Assembly (NCBI GenBank): GCA_000149265.1
Contig: CH002886.1
Span: 243,644-307,643 of the forward strand
Reading direction: 5' to 3'
Source: Ciona savignyi
Lineage: Eukaryota > Chordata > Ascidiacea > Phlebobranchia > Cionidae
Length of the DNA: 64,000 bases
The translations under genes were made by a program, and so were the position numbers. The notes under the pieces are model-generated. The model did not search any database. It saw only the letters and a list, made by a program, of their open reading frames with translations, and was not told the origin of the DNA. Shown here piece by piece: positions 12,901-22,732 of this stretch; positions within the stretch are counted from its first letter, which is position 1; every line of letters starts with the position of its first letter.

Positions 12901-14959
12901 GTAACATATTTGCACAAAGCTTTCTTTAAATAAATGCTATTGATCCCCGACGCACGGGAATATTGGACTTGGCAAATCAGTTTATCGAATTTCTCACAGC
13001 TGCGGTGAATGAATTATCAACACAAACCGACTCCCATCGCACCCGATGTTATAAAACATAGATTTATTGAACCCAAAATCGATTTTGTGGCCTCAGTATT
13101 TATTAATTCCAACGCAATATAATTAAAAAAAGAATCCGTTTTCAAATTAATTTCTTGGTAAAAAAGAAGACAACGAACTCAGCTAAGTGTCACTGAAAAC
13201 GAGATGAATAACAAATAACAAAACGTTTTAATATAAAATCAATTCAAAATGACTTTTTTTGCGTTATTTATCTGCGTTGCCAATTTTATAGTAGATCTTG
13301 TTGCGTATTCTTATCGCGTAAAAGAAATTATATTCTGAATAATGTTTCAACACGTCAACACACAACAAAATACCGTTTTGGCTTTGTGATTTTGCTTTGG
13401 CGTGTACCCAATCATGCAATGCGCTTTCTAAACTTGGACGTTTTAGTTTGCTGGCGTTGAGAGCTGTGTGACCATCTTCTTGGACATGTGGCCCCAAGTT
13501 GGAAAGGGGAAATACGGGAGAGAAATTGTTTCAGCTCTTGTCTGTCTTCTCTTCATGATCCTGGGCCTCCCTCTGCTAACCAACGTAAGTGCCACCACTG
13601 AATGGAATATACGACTCTACGATATTATTTACGATCAAACTATTTGCTAAATTTGTCGTTTTACTGCCACTCTAAACCTGATGCGAATTTGTTAAGGATC
13701 ATTAATAAAATAAATAGTTTTATGAGGTTATTTAGGACTGTTTTGTTCTTAAGAGTGCGTATTCTTCTTTCAATGCGATTTACGGACCTTGTCCAAACCC
13801 CGTGGTTTTATGGATAGACCGAAACAGCAGGAACTACTCACAATTATCAATAGTACACAATACACTATAAAACAGCTCTGGTAGCATAGATATCCTATCC
13901 ATTAACTTTGTTTTGGATTGGCACAAGTTAATTATGTCGAAGTTGCACGCAAACTGCATTTCACGTAACAAAATTGTTCAAAACTAACCTACTTGCAGGG
14001 TGGAATATACGTCTTCCAGCTATTCAACAATTACGCCGTGAGTGGGATCGCGTTACTGTGGCTCGCTTTCTTCCAATCAATAGCAATCGGCTGGGTGTAT
14101 GGTGTCGATCGGTACTTCGAAAACGTGAAATCCATGGTTGGCTACTACCCGTCGCGCTACTTCAAGTTCTGCTACAGATTCTTTGCACCAGGGATCTCTC
14201 TGGTATTAATTACAACTACTTATAACAATACAGACTTATATGCACCGTCGGAGTTCAAGTCTACCTTCAAGACTGTTCAACCAACTACTATTCTGCTATT
14301 CTGCTTTATCTAAATATCTGACATCTCGCTTAAGTCGCGAGAGAAGCGGTTTCACACCCCCTTCTTCCACCAGTTCATATTTATCTTCTACTGCGTCAAA
14401 TACACTCGTTTAACGCTTGGGGATTATGTCTTCCCGGATTGGGCGAACATTGTGGGTTGGTTGTTTTCCCTGATGTCGATGCTGTGTGTTCCTGCATTCT
14501 TCATCGCGGAGATATACAAATCGAAAGGTTCTCTTTACGAGGTAATTGATTCTTAGATTACTTTTTAGAGCATAAAAGTGTATCCAACGGATATCGTAAG
14601 TGCTCATTGTCGGATTAGTCGACCTTAGTTATCAGCTCGTGCAAAGGCATATAATGGACATCACGTGGCCACTTAAATGACGTCTTTGTATAAACGGCAC
14701 ATCGCAACAGTTCCAGTGACCCGTGTGCGCGAGGTAATCTGACGATTACCGTTGTGATTACGCGTACGCGTTTTCTCATTCACGTGGATAAAACATAATG
14801 ATATACATTATTACAAATGTCTTTTTTTATGTACCCGCATCACAGCGATTGTGCGAGGCTGTTAACCCGACGACCGAGGAGAAGGACGATTCTGACCTCG
14901 ACCTCTCTTCTAAGATGACTTTCCTCGCTGATACGACCAGGAATTTCGAGATGGCGTGA
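6928..14959 (+). CDS. SLC6 family Na+/Cl- dependent neurotransmitter/amino-acid transporter (GABA/taurine/creatine-like branch), 14 exons
   Basis: Exons: 6928-6968, 7215-7321, 7581-7714, 8769-8895, 9217-9340, 10027-10162, 11091-11225, 11274-11377, 12193-12317, 12788-12900, 13447-13584, 13999-14202, 14374-14541, 14846-14959. All phases agree and give 589 aa, the usual SLC6 length. The protein should couple Na+ and Cl- gradients to solute uptake at the plasma membrane through 12 membrane helices. The TM1 signature [10 protein letters not shown] is at about residues 33-42. Cys136 and Cys145 form the expected loop-2 disulfide, followed by N-glycosylation sequons at Asn153, 159 and 167. TM6 reads [18 protein letters not shown]. 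The TM1 residue that is Asp in monoamine carriers is Gly here (GYSVGLGN), which favours a GABA/taurine/creatine-type substrate. The C terminus is EMA. Substrate is inferred, not shown. An acceptor-like site lies 7 bases before the ATG. Confidence 0.95.
13771..13895 (+). repeat. Degenerate SINE fragment inside SLC6 intron 11
   Basis: Body pieces of the main SINE are recognisable: TTTACGGACCTTGTCCAAACCC and, after mutated sequence, a relict of the ACACACTGCAATAGCTCCGG block. The tRNA-like head is lost. Confidence 0.45.
14698..14806 (+). repeat. SINE 3' fragment in SLC6 intron 13
   Basis: Contains CGCGAGGTAATCTGACGATT and ATTCACGTGGATAAAACATAA, matching the last third of the main SINE. The 5' two thirds are missing. 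Confidence 0.65.
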
Positions 14960-15669
14960 TGTTACAGCTCTTTCTCATTCTTGCTGCTTAAGTTCTCTAT
15001 GTTGAACATTGACTGAGTATCAACAGCATTTAATGTACCAATTTTTCTTGCCTTCGTTCCTAGCTGAGCAGCGGTTTATTATTATTATAGTTCTTCGATT
15101 TGAAGGACACGAATTTCGTTTTGTTTTTAGACCAACATCGAGTTTCAGGTTTTTTTTGGAGGGGGGGGGGGATAATTAATTATTAAAATAATATCTTATT
15201 TGCATCCATTTTTTATGGCGTGTTATAAACAGACCGTCGTATTCCGTGCTTTCTTAGATTTAATTGAAAGCAAGTATATCCAATTTTTTAGGATATAAAA
15301 CTAAACTTACAAATTGTTTGCGCCACAGGGTTGATTATATTTGTTATTAATGATGGGGTTTTTATAAATATTGGCACATCCCCTTTATCGTTTACATAAC
15401 TGTGGTTTAAATTTTCATTGAATGTAATTACGTTCACTACTATTTAGCATCAGCTATTCCGATGCTTGTTGTGGATATACGGGCATATTGTCCGCCTTGA
15501 CCATGACATCTAAGAAGCTTGTTGTAAAATAAGCTTGTTATCATAACTCGCACCATAACATACTATTCGCATTATGATTACGTTTTAATGATCGGTATCC
15601 AACTGTTAAATAAATGTAGAATTAGTAAGTTCTATGTCGGTTGCTGGACGTATTAAAGACGTTCAAATT
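14960..15669. other. 3' flank of SLC6
   Basis: Noncoding. It contains a G run at about 15161-15172 and an AATAAA near 15609 that could serve polyadenylation, though it is 650 bases past the stop codon. Confidence 0.4.
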
Positions 15670-16360
15670 GGAAGGTTACTTGGGATATTGGGCGGGTCAT
15701 CTTGTGATGTGGGGAGACTTCTGGGGTATGGGTCCAAACATATTTTGGTGTGGGGATGGTCATATTAGGATATGGAGAGAATCATACTGGAATTCGGGGA
15801 GAATAATATGGAGATATTAAGAGCAACATCTTGGGACAACATCCTAAGATGTTGGTAAAAATAACTTGGGAAATAAAAAACGTCACCTTGGGATTTGGCA
15901 AGGATTATTTTGGGATATGGGAAAGATCAACTAAAAATGCGAAAATCTTTTGATGTTGGAGGGAAGGATCATGTTAAGATGTCAGGAAGATATTATAGTC
16001 CTATAAAGAGATGTTAGAGATATTAAGAAAGGGAATAACGTGAGGCATGGGAGAATCATTTTTGGGTAATTAAAGGATCATCTTGGAAGATTGTATCAGG
16101 ATATGAGAAGGGTTAACTTGAGATGTGGGAAAAGATAATATTGAGATATTAGGAGCATCATCCTGAGATAACAAAAATAAATGTTAGATTAGGAGGATCA
16201 TTTTGGGATATAGGAAGAATAATCTTGAAATATTAGATGGATAATCCTTGAAATCTTGGGATGTTAGGTTCATCTTGGGATATATGGAAAATAAACATTG
16301 TAATCTGATCATCTTAAGATATGTGGAAAATAATCTTGGGTAGGCTTGGCTATCATACAT
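15670..16360. repeat. Imperfect tandem minisatellite
   Basis: About 690 bases made of diverged repeats of a unit like ATCTTGGGATATGGGAAGAA, with a variable period of roughly 23-30 bases. Words such as TTGGGATAT, GGAGAATCAT, GGAAAATAATCTTGGG and AGATATTAAGA recur. Purines dominate the plus strand. It lies between the convergent 3' ends of the SLC6 and OCIA-domain genes and has no consistent reading frame. Confidence 0.7.
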
Positions 16361-16397
16361 TGTTTTCTTTAGTAACAATTAAAAGGTAATCAGCATA

Positions 16398-16403
16398 TTT
16401 TAT
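16398..16403 (-). terminator. Putative polyadenylation signal of the OCIA-domain gene
   Basis: TTTATT on the plus strand reads AATAAA on the minus strand, about 105 bases beyond the stop codon at 16508. Confidence 0.45.
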
Positions 16404-16507
16404 TGTATAGAATCGTTTAAATTGATAACAGGTAATCCGGTACCAGTAGTAATTAAAGAAATGTATTGAGAGGATTATAAATTTAAAGGTCAGTATAACA
16501 AAAAATA

Positions 16508-17275
16508 CTAATCAAGAATTCGGTCGCCATATTTATTGTATCTAATATTTTGCTCTTCAATGACAGGGCTTTTACCCGTTTCAGTAGCGCGATGCTTTCT
16601 TCTTAATTCATCATACGAGGTGTAGTTGGGCAACTTTGTGTTTCTGTTGTACTCATCCGTGGTGGAAGTTTTATAACTGTCTTCATTGCTTTTATGATTG
16701 AAGGTACCATACTCGGTATTTCCGCCACTAGTATCATCATCAATGTTACCTTGATACATATTGCTTTGATCATTGCTGCCTTGATATATATTGCTTTGTT
16801 CACTGCTGCCTTGATACATATTGCTTTGAGCATCGCTGCTTTGATACATTGTGCTTTGCTCACTGTTTCTTTGGTACCCATGGTTGTGGCCAAGTTGAAT
16901 GGGTGAGCCAGCTTGTTTAGCCGAAATAACTATTTGGCGCAATTTCGAATCATGCGGCAAATCACTTTCTAATCTGCTTCGGATATGTGGTGAGTAGGAT
17001 ATTTGCCCGACAAGATTTCCCATTATTCCAGAGCATAGGGTGAATGCAAGCCTTTTCACAGTTGATGTATGTGGTAATTTCCGAGATATCCCCATTGAAG
17101 TTAATGACATGGCAACCAAGCCAAGGGGTAAACCACGATACATAAACGCTTCATGTCGTAATTTCTTAAGAAGCAAAACTTCTTCGGTGGAAAGCTCAGT
17201 CAGTTTGCCCGGACCTTGTGTTGGTTCACAACTGGTGCTTGTAGAATTTGCTGGAACTTTACTGTTCCAACTCAT
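16508..17275 (-). CDS. ociad1: OCIA domain-containing protein (OCIAD1-like), single exon
   Basis: A 255-residue intact frame. Residues about 25-110 match the OCIA domain: a charged helix (EEVLLLKKLRHEAFMYRG), LPLGLVAMSLTSMGISRK, then a second glycine-rich hydrophobic segment (FTLCSGIMGNLVGQISY). The C-terminal pieces YDELRRKHR and NKYGDRILD resemble the end of OCIAD1. Known members are membrane proteins of endosomes and mitochondria that affect STAT signalling and complex III assembly; that role is by homology only. Between the domain and the tail lies a Gln/Ser/Asn-rich insert built from four 10-residue repeats with core SNMYQGS, encoded by a 30-bp minisatellite. The gene is intronless over its coding region, unlike its neighbours, so a retrocopy is possible, but the frame is intact. 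Confidence 0.9.
   Translation of the reverse strand: MSWNSKVPANSTSTSCEPTQGPGKLTELSTEEVLLLKKLRHEAFMYRGLPLGLVAMSLTSMGISRKLPHTSTVKRLAFTLCSGIMGNLVGQISYSPHIRSRLESDLPHDSKLRQIVISAKQAGSPIQLGHNHGYQRNSEQSTMYQSSDAQSNMYQGSSEQSNIYQGSNDQSNMYQGNIDDDTSGGNTEYGTFNHKSNEDSYKTSTTDEYNRNTKLPNYTSYDELRRKHRATETGKSPVIEEQNIRYNKYGDRILD
16751..16870 (-). repeat. 30-bp minisatellite within the OCIA-domain gene
   Basis: Four head-to-tail 30-bp units (16751-16780, 16781-16810, 16811-16840, 16841-16870), each beginning TTGATA on the plus strand with the shared core TTGCTTTG or TGCTTTG. Because 30 is a multiple of three, array changes would keep the reading frame. The encoded unit is 10 residues long with an MYQ core. Confidence 0.85.
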
Positions 17276-17312
17276 TTTGTTTAAAAAATGATCTTATTTC
17301 TGGACAAGACAA
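17276..17312 (-). promoter_or_regulatory. Splice-acceptor-like site 24 nt before the OCIA-domain start
   Basis: On the minus strand a pyrimidine-rich run CTGCTTTGTCTTGTCCAG ends at the 17299/17300 junction, 24 bases upstream of the ATG at 17275. It may be a trans-splice acceptor or the end of a 5'-UTR intron. Confidence 0.4.
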
Positions 17313-17545
17313 AGCAGAAAGATTATTAGTGATACATATTAGAAATCTTTCTCTATAGCAGTTGGTAACAAAACTCTTAACTTTTCTCAGACTAGGATAA
17401 CAGTGAGTAACATCCAGCATTTTAATAAAATTAAGAACCTTAGGTTTTCAACAATCCCAATTTTGATTTAAAGCTAGCAGTATCACCCCGGGGGGGAAGG
17501 GTGATTTATTAATCCCATTATGATATAAACAGGCCAACACCTAAA

Positions 17546-18614
17546 CTCTAGAACAGGGGTGGGCAACCTTTCTCGGCCTGGGTGCCAAAATCGGTTAAAA
17601 TTAATTAAAAAATCCTTTCGCGTGCCAACTAACAACTCGTGAGAACATATTTCGGTTTTTGAATGTTTACCCCTACTATAATAGGAGTTGTACTATTTCC
17701 TACTATAGTAGGAGTTCTGTACTTTTGAATTGCACTAATGTGACATTAAATAGCTTCTTGTGATGTCATAAATGCTTATAGCCTGTAAGCTTTCATGACA
17801 AATTGTTTGTTAAGTTGATTGGAAGAAAAGTTGCGCAAAAACTTAATTTTACACAGTTTTTTTTTCAAAAGCGTCGTTTAAATTTTTTGGAAGGTGCTTA
17901 GCGGTCCCAAAAAATTGTCTCGCGGTCCCCAAAAGACCGCGGACCCCAGTTTGAGAACCGCTGTTTTACAGTAATGGCTTTTAATTTTTATCTTTACTGC
18001 AAAATAAGCAAGCGCTGTACTATTACTGATAGAGCAAACCTAAGGCAGGTGAAAAAGTGTGTTAAACGATGAATTTTAAATCTCTTTAACGCAATTTGAT
18101 AAACGTAACGATGAGCTTATGTGAAATAAGTTACCGGTATTTTTTTATTTGCCGAAATATGCATTTATGACCTTTACCGATGCCGAATGACCTTACCGGT
18201 ACATCGTACATCGTGTTTAGTCTTATAACACTTTTGTATCTCAAATTGCTAACAAAAGTAAATTAGGATGCTAAGGGTAACTGATATTAACTACATCTGG
18301 TTGGCTGCACAAACGTACAAATTTCTCTCACGTCCGATTCGTCTGTGGCAGCAGGTTGAGAAATTTGCAAGCGGATTGTTGTACTCTTTGGTGTTTGTTG
18401 AGTAACAATAACGCGGTAATAAATAATCAAATCTTCACAACTTACGGTAATAAACATTTTATGCACGTGGCCAAAGCTCAAATAATACAACAACTTTTAA
18501 GTTGTCATCTTTAAGAGAAAGGAATCTAATTTCCTTGAACTAGCGTGCCAGAAATACGAGCTCGCGTGCCAAGTTGGGCACGCGTGCCAGGGGTTGCCCA
18601 TGCCTGCTCTAGAA
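17546..18614. mobile_element. hAT-type non-autonomous DNA transposon with 8-bp target duplication
   Basis: The element spans 17554-18606 (1053 bp). Its left end is CAGGGGTGGGCAACC and its right end, read inward, is CAGGCATGGGCAACC. Both ends are flanked by the identical octamer CTCTAGAA (17546-17553 and 18607-18614). CAG termini, this inverted repeat and an 8-bp duplication are hallmarks of the hAT superfamily. No transposase domain was recognised; a 68-codon minus-strand frame at 18287-18493 is the longest and is unassigned. Inside, at 17885-17964, is what looks like one end of a different hAT element. Confidence 0.85.
17885..17964 (-). mobile_element. Solo end of a second hAT-like element, nested
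   Basis: Read on the minus strand it begins CAGCGGTTCTCAAACTGGGG, a terminus typical of Charlie-like hAT elements, and continues through GGTCCGCGGTC and GGGACCGC pieces. The opposite terminus was not found, so it is a truncated or rearranged remnant. Confidence 0.5.
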
Positions 18615-18619
18615 CATGA

Positions 18620-19204
18620 AACATCTCTCACCATATTAGAACGTTCGGCAACAATTTCTCAGTCAGGTGTAATTGTGTATGAATGGAAGCTTCAATATTT
18701 CTAATTGAAAGTTCTGTTTGTTTTGTTCATGAAATGTAAGTTTTACTGATTAGTATACCAGACCATAAACATTTTTAATACTAGTCATGTGGTTTACTGG
18801 TATGCCAACACGCCCTCTAGCACACGGCTGGTTTAAAAAACTTTGGGCTGCCTGGCTTGCAGACCTTGTGGTACCCCAATTACTACAGGATCGTTTGTCC
18901 GGGTGGTATCTCCAATTACTACAGGATCGTTTGGGTTCCAAGCCACCGACCTCGGGCGCTCTTACCCGTTAAGCTGATCGGGTAGATTAAACTGGGTGCC
19001 TCTAAATAGTACAGGATCGCTTGGAGTACAGGATCGCTTAGATTGCTATTGAAAGTAATTCTAACCCTGCCCAAACACTAATCTCAACCCCAGAACTCTA
19101 ACCCCAACCCTATAACAATAATATCATGGCTTTTGTAATTACAGAGTATAGTACTGACTACTCCAAAATCCACTGCCTTTACAATTTACTTCTCCGACAG
19201 ATTA
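18620..19204. other. Intergenic stretch with short direct repeats
   Basis: Four copies of a TACAGGATCG(T/C)TTG word, two within a longer CAATTACTACAGGATCG unit, occur at about 18880-19035. A telomere-like C/A-rich tract with CTAACCC and TCTAACCCC words follows at about 19063-19107. No gene recognised. Confidence 0.5.
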
Positions 19205-19402
19205 TGGTAGTGGTTTTAACCTTAAGGGTGGTGGGTTTAAAACTGGTCGCTAGCTAGTCTGTGGACTGTTTTCCTTCGGCAAGGCACTTAACGTACATTG
19301 TCGGATTGCCCGAAAACGGCACCAGCAGATTTAGGGGTTCTACTAAATTAAAGGAACGTGTGAATCATACACAACGACAACACACTGCAATAGCTCCGTA
19401 TC
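19205..19402 (+). repeat. Diverged SINE, head lost
   Basis: Recognisable blocks are AAACTGGTCGCTAGCTAGTC, GGCAAGGCACTTAACG, AGGAACGTGTGAATCATACA and ACACACTGCAATAGCTCCG. The tRNA-like head and the 3' tail are missing or mutated. Confidence 0.65.
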
Positions 19403-19790
19403 CTATACTTACTAATAATTGCTCTTACCCCAGTCAGCATTGGGAAAATGATGTTCTGTTTATCAACAAAGCGTAATAGCGGATTTAAATAAATATTAGT
19501 GACGTAATGTTCTTGAAACACAAAGTTTGTCACCGCAGTGTTGCCAAACTAACCTATGGTACCATTTTGTGTTTAACAGTACTGACTAGGAGTCAAATAC
19601 AACAGATGGTGTTTATTTTAAAGATTACGGAGCACGGCACAACACCTATTGATGTCGATTCTAAAAAAAATTAAAATTCCATCTAAAAAAGTATTGTGTC
19701 GTCTTAAAATTGATAATATGTGACTTTAAAAACGTATTAATCTTATTCTCTTCAAAGAACAATACCCGGACTATTAGAAATATAGGAGTA

Positions 19791-20068
19791 TAGGATATTC
19801 ATGTTTATCCCCGTTAATGAGAAAACCTAAAGGGTAAACACACGGGCAATCGTCAGATTACGTCGACTCGTGCCAACCTTCTGGTTGCCGAAGCTATTGC
19901 AGTGTGTTATGTATGATTTACACGTTCCTTGAATTTAGTAGAACACATTAATCCGCTACGTTTAGGCAATATTCGTAAAGTGCCTTGCCCTAGCTATCGA
20001 CCAGTTTAGGACCTCTCATCTTTCGTCTGAAAGGCGACGCAATAAATCACCACCACCAGACTAACCCG
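19791..20068 (-). repeat. SINE copy (main family), diverged
   Basis: Begins with the inverted tail TAGGATATTCATGTTTATCC and continues through CACGGGCAATCGTCAGATTA, AGCTATTGCAGTGTGTT and CAAAGTGCCTTGCCC-like blocks to a degraded head near 20068. Confidence 0.7.
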
Positions 20069-20164
20069 TATTTTTTAACAGGGCAAAGTTTTTCACAAAT
20101 ATTTTAAATGCCAATTGAGGGCGTCAACCAACACCATTTGTAAAATAGGCTACATTTGACCGCA

Positions 20165-20396
20165 GCTCATCTAGCTCATATCAATTAACATCTGTTAACG
20201 TGTCAGGTCGATTAAAGGATAGGATAAGATAGGATATTCATCTTTATCCCAGTGAATGGGAAAACCAAGGGGGTTTTCATCTAGCTCATATAAATTAACA
20301 TCTTTTAACGTGTCAGGTCGATTAAAGGATGGGAAAGGATAGGATATTCATCTTTATCCAAGTGACTGGGAAAACCAAGGGGGTTAACACACGGGC
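20165..20396. repeat. Local tandem duplication of about 115 bp containing a SINE 3' end
   Basis: Two units, about 20165-20277 and 20278-20396, share TCATCTAGCTCATAT, AACGTGTCAGGTCGATTAAA and then the inverted SINE tail GGATATTCATCTTTATCC through AACCAAGGGGGTT. Unit 1 stops at GGGGGTT and repeats; unit 2 continues into a full SINE. This is a duplication across the insertion boundary, not two separate insertions. Confidence 0.7.
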
Positions 20397-20641
20397 AATC
20401 GTGAGATCACCTCGCGCCCATCGTCGGGTTACTGGAGCTATTGCAGTGTGTTGTATATAGGGCCTATATGATAGACACGTTCGTTCAATTTGGTAGAACC
20501 CATTAATCCGCTGGGTTCAGGCACTGTCCGTAAAGTGCCTTGCCCAAGGACACAACCGACTAGCTAGCGACAAGTTTCGCACCTGCAACCTTTCGATTGA
20601 AAGGCGACGCACTTATTAACCGTTAGACCAACGGGCCGGAC
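20338..20641 (-). repeat. SINE, full-length copy (main family)
   Basis: Complete from the inverted tail AGGATATTCATCTTTATCC to the inverted head AACGGGCCGGAC at about 20641. All internal blocks are conserved. Confidence 0.85.
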
Positions 20642-20644
20642 GAA

Positions 20645-21550
20645 TAAACTATCCCGTTGTGATAATATAAGACGTTAAGCAGATTACAGAAATCGAATTT
20701 GAGTAAGGTTGTGTTGTGCTCTGGGATGCCTGTTTTGACTGTTAATATTCGCCATGTGATTAATATCTGTTGCTGCGTTTTCGTTTCCTGTTTACGGCAA
20801 CTCAGTTAATAAATTATTTCCTGTATCTCCCAGCGCTTAGCATGGCTCGTGTACAAACATGTGCTTTATTCTATGAATTCTTTTAAAACTGTAAATAATT
20901 CTATAATATTGAAGAACTAAGAAAGGACGTTTTGATCCAATTTGGTTCTTTTACCAATACCCCACGTAATCACCTTCACCCTATCCAACTACCAAATGCA
21001 TGCTCTGTGTACAGTGCTTTAACCTATTACAGTTACAGCGCTGCGACAGAGGTGTTTTTTACACTTGGCAAGTGTACATTCTATTTGTGGCTAAATTAAC
21101 CTTATTTGTGTAATTTTTCAAGAACAAAATCGATTATTTTGCTTTATCTATAGGTCATGTCAGGTAGCCTGCTATTTGTAAAAGTTTAAGTTTATTTTGA
21201 TGACTTTTCTAGGATATTACTGACGGAAAAGACCCATGTCAAACCGTTTGAGGAAATATAATTACAAACAGAGGGGTATTCTCCTAACTATTTATAAGAA
21301 TGATTGCCTTTTTCACACTTTTGGCAAAAAGTTTCACTTAGCCTATAATCAACAAAATTAAAAAGAAATTGCGTAATTAGGTTGTACGCTATGATCATTA
21401 TAAAATACTACACTAAAAATAGAAAATTTGTATTTAGCCCGTCAACGTTGCTGTCCGGGGTAAAACCGCAAAATGTATAGTTCTGGCAAATCGATCTAAT
21501 ATTGATTACTCTTATGTGTTAGTTTTAGTACGTTTCCATAAATTATTCAG
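20645..21550. other. Intergenic stretch, nothing recognised
   Basis: AT-rich, with short frames only and no recognisable repeat or RNA gene. Confidence 0.4.
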
Positions 21551-21778
21551 CCGACAGTTTAGTGAAATGGGTTAGTGCGTCGTCTTTCAGTCGGTATGGG
21601 TTCTACTTCTTTGAAGCAACATGTGAATCATACAAAACAATTTTGGTAAGGGCACTAACATCTGACCAAATTAAATAAAATTGAGTAAAAACATTGGGCG
21701 CTATATGACGTTTGTTTGTGGTGGTTTTTGGTTGGGAGTTTCGTCCTATCGTAGTACGAAGTGCATCATCGGCGATAG

Positions 21779-22732
21779 TAGGGGAAAAGTGGGTAAAATG
21801 GGCCACGTGGGTAAAATGGGCCCCCTCCAATTTTCAATATATTTTGAAGAATAAAAATTTGCTGCAAAAACCAGTGTCAGTATATCAAATTATGGAATCT
21901 CCAAACCGAAGTTTGAGCGTGAAATCGACAAACTCAATGTTTTCTGTAGCTATTTCGGTTTGAGAAGGTCTGAATCTAAATTTGCAATTTTTGTTTTCTG
22001 CTAATATATAATAGAAAAGATCAAATACTAAAATAAATTTTACTGTAGTTAAATAGAACTATATAGCCTAGACCTACTTTTACTGGTAAAAATAAAACTT
22101 CTTTTTTTAAAATTTTTTTATAGAGATTTTAAGTCGTATGTTGGCACCTGTCTAATATGGGCCCCCTGTGTTCATTTGGTAACTAACGGGGCTAGACTTA
22201 GCATTAACAGTACTAAAGGGCTAGACTTAGCACTAACAGTCATATAATGTGTTTCACAATAAACTAAACGGGTTTTCTAAATGCTATTAATAACATGAAT
22301 TGATAGTTATGCTTCCACTAAAGTAGCAAGGTGTTATTGCATTAGTATACTAGTAACTGGGTATTAAATAAAAAGTAATTGCTGTAATCCAAAGTGTTAA
22401 ATTAAAAAAAACAAACTACATCATAAAAAGAAAAGCAATAACATTGTTTATATGGGAAGCGAATATGGATACTGTTATCTGGCGAAATGTTAATGTCGAA
22501 AACGGGCCGGGGCCCATTTTAGACTACACCCTTGTCTAAAATGGGCCACTAACGAAATATTTTTCTTTGTTGATAAAATATATTTAACAAAAATTATTAG
22601 AAAGTTAACATGTTATGTGTGAAGACTTTGGTATTAGGTGACACCACATGAAAAACTTAAGTCCAGCGGGCTTTATATCAGTAAAAAATCCGATTTACAA
22701 CTAAAGGGCCCATTTTACCCACTCTTCCCCTA
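21779..22732. mobile_element. 950-bp inverted-repeat DNA transposon with TA target duplication
   Basis: The element is 21781-22730. Its left end is GGGGAAAAGTGGGTAAAATG; the right end read inward is GGGGAAGAGTGGGTAAAATG. TA dinucleotides flank it at 21779-21780 and 22731-22732. The sister copy of the surrounding repeat at about 23598-23615 has a single TA at the matching place, so it represents the empty site. The word GTGGGTAAAATGGGCC occurs twice at the left end, and AAAATGGGCC-like words recur inside. No transposase frame is present. TA duplication points to a Tc1/mariner-like or other TA-specific mobiliser (inference). Confidence 0.8.
22511..22547. other. Perfect 14-bp inverted repeat with 9-nt loop
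   Basis: GGCCCATTTTAGAC at 22511-22524 is exactly complementary to GTCTAAAATGGGCC at 22534-22547. It lies inside the 950-bp element and repeats the AAAATGGGCC word of its termini. Confidence 0.85.

Noticed and set aside
16603..16906. Additional frames over the OCIA-domain repeat, including a hydrophobic plus-strand frame of IALIIAAL-like units
   Set aside because: A 30-bp repeat without stops stays open in several frames automatically; the minus-strand 255-codon frame with the OCIA domain explains the sequence.
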